NCBI GenBank assembly: GCA_020637775.1
Contig: JACKJV010000005.1
Location: 186,001 to 250,000 of the forward strand
Direction: 5' to 3'
Source of the DNA: Brucellaceae bacterium
Lineage (GTDB): Bacteria; Pseudomonadota; Alphaproteobacteria; Rhizobiales; Rhizobiaceae
DNA: 64,000 bases
The position numbers were made by a program, and so were the translations under genes. Shown piece after piece: positions 54,894-64,000 of this stretch. Every line of letters begins with the position of its first letter. Position 1 is the stretch's first letter. The notes beneath the pieces were generated by a model that did no database searches, was not told the DNA's origin, and worked only from the letters and a program-made list of their open reading frames with translations.

Positions 54894-56195
54894 ATGGACA
54901 GGGCCGTGACTCAAGGCAAGCGAAAGACCCCGGCTTTCGGGAAACGCAAGGAACCGCACACCGTGATCATTGCCAGGGGCAATGAGGTGCGCCATTTCAC
55001 CATACGGCCATGGATTGCCGCAACAATCGGCTCGCTGGTGGCTGCCGCCTCGCTTGGCTATGTGCTGGCGACCACCTATCTGGTGCTGCGCGACGACCTT
55101 CTCAATGGCGCGATCGCCCAGCAGGCGCGGTTGCAGCACAGCTACGAGGACCGCATTTCCGCCCTGCGCACCCAGGTGGACCGCATCACGAGCCGGCAAT
55201 TGCTCGACCAGCAATTGATGGAGAACAAGGTGGCCGAGCTGATCGAACGCCAGGAGGTGCTGGCATCGCGGCACGGACGGCTTGGACCCCTGCTCGAGCG
55301 CGCGCGCCTCGACGGGCTGTCGACGGGCGCGGTCCCGGTTCCCTCGCCCCGCCCCGCCGCCAAGCGGGCAAGCGTTCAAGACCCGGAGCCGGAAAAGAAG
55401 GAACGGCTCGCCGAAGCCAGCATCGCAGGCGCGCGGTTTGCCGCGACGTCCGTGCTCGAACCGTCCCGGCCGGGAGAAGCCGAGAGCGCCGCCGACCGGG
55501 CCGACCGGCTGTTCGTCAACATCAACCGCTCGCTCAGGGCGATCGAGAACGAACAGATATCCCGCATTTCCACCCTCACGGCCAAGGCGCACCAGGTGAG
55601 CGACAGGATCGCGGATGCCCTGGACAAGGCCGGCCTGAAAGGTGTCGCGGAAGGCTACGGGCGCGACGGCGTCGGCGGTCCTCTGGTTCCTGTCAGCGCG
55701 GCAACGGCCTTCGATGCCCATGTCGATGAACTGGACAGCGCGCTGGAGCGTCTCGACAAGCTGAAGGCACGGACGCAGCTCTACCCGCTTGCCAATCCCC
55801 TGCCCGGCCAGCCCGTATCGTCGCGCTTCGGATACCGGCGCGACCCGATCCTCGGCACGCAGGCCCTGCATGCCGGCATGGATTTTCGGGCCTCGGTCGG
55901 CATGCCCATCCGCGCCACCGGCAATGGCAAGGTGGTGCGCGCCGGCTGGAACGGCGGCTATGGACGGATGGTGGAGATTGCCCATGCGGACGGCTACTCA
56001 ACCCGCTATGCCCATATGAGCAAGCTGTCGGTCTCGAAGGGGGACCTGGTGACGAAGGGCACGATCCTCGGGCGCTCGGGCAATTCCGGACGATCCACGG
56101 GACCGCACCTTCACTATGAGGTGCGCCGCGACGGACGCCCGGTGAACCCGCTCCAGTATATCCGCGCAGGCAAGACGATTGCCGATGCCCTGTGA
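54894..56195 (+). CDS. M23 family metallopeptidase (LytM type)
   Basis: The 433-residue envelope protein has a short cytoplasmic part, one membrane helix (WIAATIGSLVAAASLGYVLA near 40-60), a periplasmic coiled coil (about 75-130), a Pro/Ala linker, and a C-terminal LytM domain. In the LytM domain HAGMDF and HLHYEV give the zinc ligands, and RYAHMS the catalytic histidine. It should cut peptidoglycan crosslinks or activate amidases during growth or division. The start at 54894 follows AAGGA; an earlier in-frame ATG exists at 54840. A strong terminator follows. Confidence 0.9.
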   Translation: MDRAVTQGKRKTPAFGKRKEPHTVIIARGNEVRHFTIRPWIAATIGSLVAAASLGYVLATTYLVLRDDLLNGAIAQQARLQHSYEDRISALRTQVDRITSRQLLDQQLMENKVAELIERQEVLASRHGRLGPLLERARLDGLSTGAVPVPSPRPAAKRASVQDPEPEKKERLAEASIAGARFAATSVLEPSRPGEAESAADRADRLFVNINRSLRAIENEQISRISTLTAKAHQVSDRIADALDKAGLKGVAEGYGRDGVGGPLVPVSAATAFDAHVDELDSALERLDKLKARTQLYPLANPLPGQPVSSRFGYRRDPILGTQALHAGMDFRASVGMPIRATGNGKVVRAGWNGGYGRMVEIAHADGYSTRYAHMSKLSVSKGDLVTKGTILGRSGNSGRSTGPHLHYEVRRDGRPVNPLQYIRAGKTIADAL

Positions 56196-56223
56196 ACGGC
56201 CGACAGTGCCGGCCCGAGACGGC

Positions 56224-56250
56224 AAAGGGCGGCACCCGGCCGCCCTTTTT
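56224..56250 (+). terminator. Rho-independent terminator after the M23 peptidase gene
   Basis: AAAGGGCGGC-ACCCG-GCCGCCCTTT has a perfect 10-bp stem followed by T residues, 28 bp after the stop. It separates the peptidase gene from the convergent end of prfB. Confidence 0.9.
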
Positions 56251-56274
56251 CGCGTCTTGAACCGGACGCCTTTA

Positions 56275-57403
<1,129 letters not shown>

Positions 57404-57523
57404 GTCTTTTCCGTTCCATCATTCTCGGGTTTCGAAACGGCGCGGACCATAGGAATGACGCTCCGCGCTGTAAAGGGAAAAGGCGGCAGGTGCGCCGCCT
57501 TTCCGGAAACCGGGCCGTTCGGG

Positions 57524-59992
57524 TCAGTAGAGCCCGCCCGCACCGCCGGAAATCGCCCGGCTTGCCTGCGGCGAAATGGTCTTGGCACGCTCCTGGATGG
57601 CGATATTCTCCATGCCGATGACCGAATAGCTGTCGGCCGGACCGGTGCCGGGCTTGAAGGCTTCCATAATGATTCCGCCGCCTTCGCCGTCCGCGCGCAT
57701 GCCGGTCTTGCGGTCGATGGCGATCAGCTTCATGCCTTCGGGCACCTGGAATTCCAGCGGCGGCTTGTCCTTCAGCACCTGCGCCATGAAGTCGGTGAAG
57801 ACGGGTGCCGCTAGGCCGCCGCCGGTCGAACCGTGCCCCATGGGACGCGGCGTATCGAAGCCCATGTAAAGGCCGACCACGAGATCGGGGGTGTAGCCGA
57901 CGAACCAGGCATCCTTTTCGTCATTGGTGGTGCCGGTCTTGCCCGCCACCGGGCGTCCGAGCTTGGACACGGTGACGGCCGTGCCGCGCTGGACAACGCC
58001 CTGCATCATGGAGGTGATCTGATAGGCGGTCATCGGATCGAGCACCTGTTCGCGGTTGTCGATCAGCTCCGGTTCCGGCTGATTGACCCAGCTCGTGGCC
58101 GAGCAGCCCTCGCACAGGCGCTCGTCATGCTTGTACACCGTCTTGCCGTAACGATCCTGGATGCGGTCGATCAGCGAGGGTTTGATCTGCTTGCCGCCAT
58201 TGGCCATGATCGCATAGGCGGACACCATGCGCATGACAGTGGTTTCACCCGACCCCAGCGCCATGGCCAAGACCTGGGACATGTCATCATAAACGCCGAA
58301 GCGCTCGGCATATTCGGCCACCAGGTTCATGCCCATGTCCTTGGCAAGGCGCACGGTCATCAGGTTGCGCGACTTCTCGATCCCCAGGCGCAGCGTCGAG
58401 GGACCGGCAAAGCCGCCGCCATAGTTCTTGGGCTCCCAGACATCGTTTCCGACCCGGACCGAGATCGGCCCGTCCATGACCACCGATGCCGGCGTATAGC
58501 CATTGTCGAGCGCGGCCGCGTAGACGATCGGCTTGAAGGCAGAGCCGGGCTGGCGCTTGGCCTGGGTTGCGCGGTTGAACTCCGATTCGGCGAAGGAAAA
58601 ACCGCCCACCATGGCCAGCACGCGGCCGGTATGGGGATCCATGGCCACCATGCCGCCCTCGATTTCGGGCGGCTGGCGCAGCTTGTATCCGCCCTCGCCT
58701 TCCTCTTCGCCGGACCCCGCCTTTTCCACGAAGACCACCGCGCCCGGCTGCAGCACGTCGGCCGGCGACTTCGCCTTCACCGTCTTGCCGTCCTTCTTGT
58801 AGCGCATGGCCCATTGCATGTTCTTTTTCGACACGAAGCCGCGGACCCGCTCCGACGATATCTCGCCAGAGACTTCCTTTTCCGGCTGGAGGCCGATGTC
58901 CAACCCTTCCTCACCGGCAGCAAGGACAACGGCAACATGCCATTCGGGCACGTCGTAGAGCCCTTTCACCTCGGAAAGCGCCATGCCCCAGTCGCCGGAT
59001 ATGTCGATCGTTCCGGCCGGACCGCGATAGCCGCGCAGCATGTCGTAGTTCATCAGACCTTGCTGAAGGGCCTTGCGGGCCACTTTCTGCATTTTCGGAT
59101 CGATCGTGGTGCGCACGGAGAGGCCACCCTCGTAGAGCGCATCCACGCCGTAGCGGTCGATGATCTCGCGGCGGACTTCCTCGGTGAAGTATTCGCCGGC
59201 AAACATGTAGGTTCCGGAACGGCGCGGCTTCACGCCAAGCGGCATGGACGCGGCCTGGGCCGCTTCCTCGGCGGTTATATAACCGTTCTGGCGCATCTGG
59301 CCGATGACCCAGTTGCGGCGCTCCAGGGCCCGCTCGGTATGACGGAACGGATGGTAGTTGTTCGGCCCCTTGGGCAGCGCGGCCAGATAGGCGGCCTCAT
59401 GGATCTCGAGCTCGTTCACCGACTTGTCGAAATAGGTCAGCGCCGCACCGGCAATACCGTAGGCGCCGAAGCCGAAGAAGATCTCGTTGAGATAGAGTTC
59501 GAGGATGCGGTCCTTGGTGAAGGCCTGCTCGATGCGCAGGGCCAGAATGGCCTCGCGGATCTTGCGGTCATAGGTCTGGCGCGAGGTCAGCAGGAAGTTC
59601 TTCGCCACCTGCTGGGTGATGGTCGATGCACCGACGGGCCGCGCGCCGGAACCGATATTGCGGATATTGGTGACGACGGCGCGGGCAAGGCCGTAGACAT
59701 CAATGCCGGGGTGCGAATAGAAATTCTTGTCCTCGGCGGAGAGAAAAGCCGCCTTGACCCGGTCCGGCACGGCCTTGATCGGCAGGAAGAGGCGGCGCTC
59801 TCTCGCATATTCGGCCATCAGCACGCCGTCGGACGCATGAACGCGCGTTGTCACCGGCGGTTCATACTTCGCAAGCACCTCGTAGTCGGGCAGATCCTTC
59901 GTCAGGTCGCCCACATAGATCGCCACGCCGGCAGCAACCAGCAGCGCCAGGGCGATGCCTATGCCAAAGAAATATCCAATCAGCCTCAGCAT
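57524..59992 (-). CDS. mrcA: Penicillin-binding protein 1A (bifunctional transglycosylase/transpeptidase)
   Basis: The 822-residue class A PBP has one N-terminal membrane anchor (about 5-28), a GT51 glycosyltransferase domain with E87 in SAEDKNFYSHPGID and GASTITQQVAKN, an OB-like domain, and the transpeptidase motifs SAFK, SRN and KTGT (AGKTGTTNDEKDAWFVGYTP). It polymerises and crosslinks peptidoglycan at the inner membrane. It lies between amiC and prfB on one strand, the usual alphaproteobacterial order. Confidence 0.96.
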   Translation of the reverse strand: MLRLIGYFFGIGIALALLVAAGVAIYVGDLTKDLPDYEVLAKYEPPVTTRVHASDGVLMAEYARERRLFLPIKAVPDRVKAAFLSAEDKNFYSHPGIDVYGLARAVVTNIRNIGSGARPVGASTITQQVAKNFLLTSRQTYDRKIREAILALRIEQAFTKDRILELYLNEIFFGFGAYGIAGAALTYFDKSVNELEIHEAAYLAALPKGPNNYHPFRHTERALERRNWVIGQMRQNGYITAEEAAQAASMPLGVKPRRSGTYMFAGEYFTEEVRREIIDRYGVDALYEGGLSVRTTIDPKMQKVARKALQQGLMNYDMLRGYRGPAGTIDISGDWGMALSEVKGLYDVPEWHVAVVLAAGEEGLDIGLQPEKEVSGEISSERVRGFVSKKNMQWAMRYKKDGKTVKAKSPADVLQPGAVVFVEKAGSGEEEGEGGYKLRQPPEIEGGMVAMDPHTGRVLAMVGGFSFAESEFNRATQAKRQPGSAFKPIVYAAALDNGYTPASVVMDGPISVRVGNDVWEPKNYGGGFAGPSTLRLGIEKSRNLMTVRLAKDMGMNLVAEYAERFGVYDDMSQVLAMALGSGETTVMRMVSAYAIMANGGKQIKPSLIDRIQDRYGKTVYKHDERLCEGCSATSWVNQPEPELIDNREQVLDPMTAYQITSMMQGVVQRGTAVTVSKLGRPVAGKTGTTNDEKDAWFVGYTPDLVVGLYMGFDTPRPMGHGSTGGGLAAPVFTDFMAQVLKDKPPLEFQVPEGMKLIAIDRKTGMRADGEGGGIIMEAFKPGTGPADSYSVIGMENIAIQERAKTISPQASRAISGGAGGLY

Positions 59993-60159
59993 GTCTTGTT
60001 CCGGGATCCTTGCATCATGGCCGAAGCAGCCGACCTGTCACCTGTTCGTCAAGCCTTGCCTTGAGGATGTGGGCAAAATGCGGCGACCGGTGATTTGCGA
60101 CGCAGCATAGCTGAAATCAACCCCATTTCACAGCCGCCCGGCGCGGCGCCATTGCGTTT

Positions 60160-61431
60160 TCAACCGCCTTGCGCGCCATGGGCGGCCGCGAACAGCGTGA
60201 CGGCGGAGACGATGCTCCGGGCCGCCTTCTCGCGCCAGCGCGGATCGCGCATCAGCTTTTCATCCTTGCTGTTGGACAAATAGCCCAGTTCCAGCAGGAC
60301 CGAAGGCATGTCATGGGCCGTCAGAACCCGGAAGCCGGCGGAACGGTGGGGATTCTTGATCAATTCCACCTCGTCCGACAGTTCACCGACAAGCGTTCGC
60401 GCGAAGCGGACCGAAAAGGACTGGGTTTCGCGGCGGACAAGATCGAGCAGGATATCGGCCACCTCGGTGTCGCGTTCCGGCAGTTCCATCCCGGCAATGG
60501 CATCGGCAAGGTTCTCCGTCTCGGCAATGGCGGCTGCAACCTCGTCGGATGCCTTCTCGGAAAGCGTGTAGACCGTGGCGCCGCGCACATAACCGTAGCG
60601 GATGGTGTCGGCATGGATGGAAACGAACAGGTCGGCCTCGTTCTGGCGGCCGATTCGCACCCGCTCGTCGAGGCGCAGGAACTCGTCACTGTCGCGCGTC
60701 ATCACCACGCGGAACCGCCCCGCCTCTTCGAGTTCCTTGCGCAGTTCAAGCGCGAAGGCCAGCGTGATGGTCTTTTCCTGCGTCCCATGCAGGCCTTCCG
60801 CGCCACCGTCGATGCCGCCATGGCCGGGATCGAGCACGATGGTGAAGCGCCGGTCGCCATCGGCCCGGTTGGAGGCCAGCCGGTCGGCTTTCGGCGTGGA
60901 GCGCGCAGGCGCCTGCAAGGCGGGCTGGGCGGCGAGCGCAGCCTCGAATTCGGCCGGCGTTGCGCTGACGATATCGGCGACAAGGCGCCAGGTGCCATCG
61001 CGGGCCACCTTCTCCATCTCGAAACGCTCAACCCGAAAGGGTGTATCGAAACGCAGGATCATGCGCGCCCTGCCCTCGCCCAGGTCGCCGTAACGCAGCC
61101 CGGCCACCAGACCGGCCGGGGCGGTGCTTTCGTCGGAAAAGCGGAAACGGGTGTCGGGAAGGTCGATCACGAGGCGGTGCGGCTGGCGCAGCAGCGACCA
61201 ACGCGGCGCCACCTCCCGGTCGAACCGGACGATAAGGCGAAGCCGGCTGTCATCGCCCACCATGGACAGGTCATAGGCCAGCAAAGGGTTTTCAGCGGCG
61301 GGCGCCGCACGCGCCGCCATTGCGGCAAGCACGGCCGCCAGCACCAGCACGGGCGCCAAGACGCGCAACATCCTGATCCCTGGCGATCGCCGCACCCTGC
61401 CGGCCTCCCGTCGTGCCCGTTGCCGATTCAT
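60160..61431 (-). CDS. amiC: N-acetylmuramoyl-L-alanine amidase (AmiC type)
   Basis: The protein has up to 423 residues, with a signal peptide (MLRVLAPVLVLAAVLAAMAA after a basic lead), an AMIN domain (about 50-165; DSRLRLIVRFDREVAPRWSL), a linker, and an Amidase_3 domain. Its zinc site is DPGHGGIDGGAEG, then VSIHAD, with the catalytic glutamate in SVLLELGYLSN. It cuts the stem peptide from MurNAc during cell separation. The ATG at 61431 lacks a ribosome site; ATG 61371 has AGGGA and gives a standard signal peptide, so it may be the true start. It is followed by mrcA. Confidence 0.93.
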   Translation of the reverse strand: MNRQRARREAGRVRRSPGIRMLRVLAPVLVLAAVLAAMAARAAPAAENPLLAYDLSMVGDDSRLRLIVRFDREVAPRWSLLRQPHRLVIDLPDTRFRFSDESTAPAGLVAGLRYGDLGEGRARMILRFDTPFRVERFEMEKVARDGTWRLVADIVSATPAEFEAALAAQPALQAPARSTPKADRLASNRADGDRRFTIVLDPGHGGIDGGAEGLHGTQEKTITLAFALELRKELEEAGRFRVVMTRDSDEFLRLDERVRIGRQNEADLFVSIHADTIRYGYVRGATVYTLSEKASDEVAAAIAETENLADAIAGMELPERDTEVADILLDLVRRETQSFSVRFARTLVGELSDEVELIKNPHRSAGFRVLTAHDMPSVLLELGYLSNSKDEKLMRDPRWREKAARSIVSAVTLFAAAHGAQGG

Positions 61432-61985
61432 CGAGTTTTGCTAACGCCATATGGTTAACCAAGCCTTGCTGCGCAATGAATACGGCAGTTTCACGTCGAG
61501 GGTTGCCACGAAGGGCGCCACGACATAAAAGCGGAACTGGAGCAGTCCCGGAATCTGGCGACGTCCAGGCACCTGTCCTCCGCCTCTGTTGCAGGCGCGG
61601 GACGAGGGCCGGCGAAACCGCCAGGGCAATGAAACGCCGCCGGCCGCGCTCCAGGAAGAATTTCTTCAAGGTCCCCGATGACCGGGGCCTTTGTGTGAGG
61701 AAGACGGCCGGGTCGGCTCAACCCGTGCCGATATTTCAAGAGCAAGGACGGGTGCGGCGCATGTCCGCATCCACAATGTAATGGACCGAAATGACACGGT
61801 GATGGCGTCAGACGCACGATTTAAAGACCTCTCGAGTATCCGCGCTTCACATGCCGCGGACGAGGTTCTGCCTGCGTCGCCCGCCACTGTCAGGACGGCA
61901 ATCAACAAATCAGGCAGACCACCCACCGGCCCGGCGGCCCCCAAGCGGCCCCCCGCCCGGTCTCGGTCTGTCCCAGGGACTTTCC
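61432..61985 (+). promoter_or_regulatory. Long upstream region of rne, shared with amiC
   Basis: About 550 bp separate the divergent amiC and rne starts and contain no convincing gene. A hairpin-forming stretch (CCCCG-ATGAC-CGGGG, near 61675-61689) followed by TTTGTG, and a GGTTAACC palindrome at about 61451, stand out. E. coli RNase E controls its own mRNA through a long structured leader, so part of this region may be a regulatory 5' UTR. Promoter positions are not clear. Confidence 0.5.
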
Positions 61986-64000
61986 ATGGCCAACAAAATG
62001 CTCATCGACGCCTCCCACCCGGAGGAAACGCGGGTGGTTGTCACCCGCGGTAACCGTATCGAAGAATTCGATTTCGAATCACAGGACAAGAAGCAACTCA
62101 AAGGCAATATCTATCTGGCGCGCGTGACGCGGGTGGAGCCCTCGCTCCAGGCTGCCTTCGTCGAATATGGCGGCAACCGCCACGGCTTCCTTGCCTTCTC
62201 CGAAATCCATCCCGACTATTACCAGATTCCCGTCGCCGACCGGCAGGCCCTGCTGCGCGACGAGGCCGAGGCGGCGCGCCGCGAGGACGAGGACGAGGAA
62301 GACGAGCAGTCCGGCCGCAGCAACGCCCGGGGGCGCGGTCGGCGCCGGCGCGGACGCGGTTCCGACAAGGTCGCCAAGGCACGGGCGTCCGACGTCAAGA
62401 AGGATGATGGCGAGACGGAGGAGGATCCGGCCCAGGTTGCCGCGCTTGCAGCCAATGCCGATGCCAATGTCGTTTCCGAGGACACCGACCAGCCCGCGCC
62501 GCAATTCGGCGATGCCGTGGACCTGCAGGAGCCGGACACGCACGGCGATGCGGCGGACCACGACGAAGACGGTGCCGACGCATCCGACGACGACGAGGAC
62601 AATGACGGCGACGACGCCCATGGCGAGGATGATGCCAATGGCGAGGGCGAAGAGGCCGGCGTGGAGATGGTCGGCGCCGAGGACGCCATGGACGAGGCCG
62701 CCTCGCGGCGGCGCGCCCCGCGCCGCAATTACAAGATCCAGGAGGTGATCAAGCGGCGCCAGATTCTTCTGGTGCAGGTGGTCAAGGAAGAGCGCGGCAA
62801 CAAGGGCGCGGCGCTGACGACCTATCTGTCGCTGGCCGGTCGCTACTCGGTGCTGATGCCGAACACGGCACGCGGCGGCGGCATTTCGCGCAAGATCACC
62901 AACATGACCGACCGCAAGCGGCTCAAGGACATCGTCAAGGATCTCGAAGTGCCGGAAGGCATGGGCGTGATCCTGCGCACCGCCGGCGCCAACCGCACCA
63001 AGCCGGAAATCAAGCGCGATTACGAATACCTGATGCGCATGTGGGAACAGGTGCGCAACCTGACCCTGCAGTCCACCGCCCCTTCCCTCGTCTATGAGGA
63101 AGGCAGCCTGATCAAGCGGTCGGTGCGCGACCTCTACAACAAGGATATCGACGAGATCCTCGTCGCCGGCGATGGAGGCTATCGCGAGGCCAAGGATTTC
63201 ATGCGCATGCTCATGCCGAGCCATGCCAAGGTGGTGCAGCCCTATCGCGACCCCACGCCGATGTATGTGCGCTACGGGGTGGAGGCGCAGCTCGACCGCA
63301 TGCTCCAGCCGCAGGTGACGCTGAAGTCCGGGGGCTACCTGATCATCAACCAGACCGAGGCGCTGGTCGCCATCGACGTCAACTCCGGGCGCTCCACCAA
63401 GGAACATTCGATCGAGGACACGGCGCTCCAGACAAACCTGGAGGCAGCGGAGGAAGTGGCGCGGCAATTGCGCCTGCGCGACATGGCGGGGCTGATCGTC
63501 ATCGACTTCATCGACATGGAGGAGAAGCGCAACAACCGTTCGGTGGAAAAGCGGCTCAAGGATTGCCTGCGCAACGACCGTGCCCGTATCCAGGTCGGGC
63601 GCATCTCGCCGTTCGGACTGCTGGAGATGTCGCGCCAGCGCATCCGTGCCTCCGTGCTTGAAAGCACGATGCAGACCTGCCCGCATTGCGGCGGCACCGG
63701 CCATGTGCGCTCCGATTCCTCGGTTGCGCTCTATGTGTTGCGCACCATCGAGGAATATCTGACGAAGGACGCGCGCAACAACATCACCGTGCGCACGCCA
63801 ATTGCCACCGCGCTCTACATCCTCAACCAGAAGCGCGCCAACCTCATGGACCTGGAATCGCGTTTCGGGCTTACCGTCACCGTCGAGGGCGACGATACGG
63901 TGGGCATGAAACTGGTGGAGATCGACCGCGGATCGGCCGCCGCCGGCACCCCGAGCGCGCCGGTGCCTGCGCTGGCGCCCGACCTTTCGGAGGAAGACGC
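61986..64000 (+). CDS. rne: Ribonuclease E, N-terminal part (open at right edge)
   Basis: 671 codons are visible. The N-terminal S1 domain (GNIYLARVTRVEPSLQAAFVEYG) is interrupted from about residue 95 to 245 by a low-complexity insertion with a basic RGRGRRRRGRG run followed by Asp/Glu-rich sequence, a known trait of alphaproteobacterial RNase E. The catalytic DNase I-like region follows, with aspartates in VAIDVNSGRST and LIVIDFIDMEEKRN, then the zinc-link CPHCGGTG. The enzyme starts mRNA decay and processes rRNA. The scaffold for degradosome partners lies past the window. The ATG follows AGGGA. Confidence 0.95.
   Translation, partial: MANKMLIDASHPEETRVVVTRGNRIEEFDFESQDKKQLKGNIYLARVTRVEPSLQAAFVEYGGNRHGFLAFSEIHPDYYQIPVADRQALLRDEAEAARREDEDEEDEQSGRSNARGRGRRRRGRGSDKVAKARASDVKKDDGETEEDPAQVAALAANADANVVSEDTDQPAPQFGDAVDLQEPDTHGDAADHDEDGADASDDDEDNDGDDAHGEDDANGEGEEAGVEMVGAEDAMDEAASRRRAPRRNYKIQEVIKRRQILLVQVVKEERGNKGAALTTYLSLAGRYSVLMPNTARGGGISRKITNMTDRKRLKDIVKDLEVPEGMGVILRTAGANRTKPEIKRDYEYLMRMWEQVRNLTLQSTAPSLVYEEGSLIKRSVRDLYNKDIDEILVAGDGGYREAKDFMRMLMPSHAKVVQPYRDPTPMYVRYGVEAQLDRMLQPQVTLKSGGYLIINQTEALVAIDVNSGRSTKEHSIEDTALQTNLEAAEEVARQLRLRDMAGLIVIDFIDMEEKRNNRSVEKRLKDCLRNDRARIQVGRISPFGLLEMSRQRIRASVLESTMQTCPHCGGTGHVRSDSSVALYVLRTIEEYLTKDARNNITVRTPIATALYILNQKRANLMDLESRFGLTVTVEGDDTVGMKLVEIDRGSAAAGTPSAPVPALAPDLSEED

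Noticed and set aside
57833..60064. 743-codon open frame on the plus strand
   Set aside because: Antisense shadow of penicillin-binding protein 1A.

Overview
The window is chromosomal DNA from a high-GC alphaproteobacterium, most likely of the order Hyphomicrobiales (Rhizobiales, Phyllobacteriaceae-like). The evidence is the block prfB-mrcA-amiC facing rne, the suf operon with a second cysteine desulfurase at its head, an Irr-type iron box, a chemoreceptor ending in WEEF, and an RNase E with a long acidic insertion in its S1 domain. I see no rRNA, tRNA, CRISPR array, insertion sequence or prophage.

The left two thirds (1-36 kb) is accessory metabolism. Flavoenzymes come first (luciferase-like end, flavin reductase, Baeyer-Villiger monooxygenase, old yellow enzyme), then a chromate transporter and a ThDP enzyme. 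Next is a small glycosyltransferase island (7.5-11.1 kb) containing a fused Och1-type/Anp1-type enzyme, followed by a soluble PAS chemoreceptor with a REC-GGDEF protein. An AidB-like acyl-CoA dehydrogenase leads into a tight operon (16.6-23.9 kb) under a divergent XRE-cupin regulator. It encodes a D-arginine-dehydrogenase-like flavoprotein, a TRAP transporter, an MlrC-family protein, an alpha/beta hydrolase and an ornithine-cyclodeaminase-family enzyme, and looks like a D-amino-acid uptake and inversion system. A threonate-dehydrogenase/isomerase/dihydroxyacetone-kinase-like set, an amidase-malonyl-CoA synthetase pair, and an EF-hand/MsrQ-like/two-component module follow.

The right third (36-64 kb) is core: NAD kinase, a DEAD-box helicase, the SUF iron-sulfur operon (sufB-small protein-sufC-sufD-sufS-sufT-sufA plus an IscS-like enzyme), anmK, tyrS, an AsmA-like giant protein, bcp, a ferritin-like protein, an M23 peptidase, prfB with its programmed frameshift, penicillin-binding protein 1A, AmiC and the start of RNase E.

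The items most worth follow-up are the Och1-Anp1 fusion, the DauA/DauB-like TRAP operon with its paired 21-bp-spaced operators and altered side-chain pocket, the Irr box at the suf promoter, and two small membrane proteins.
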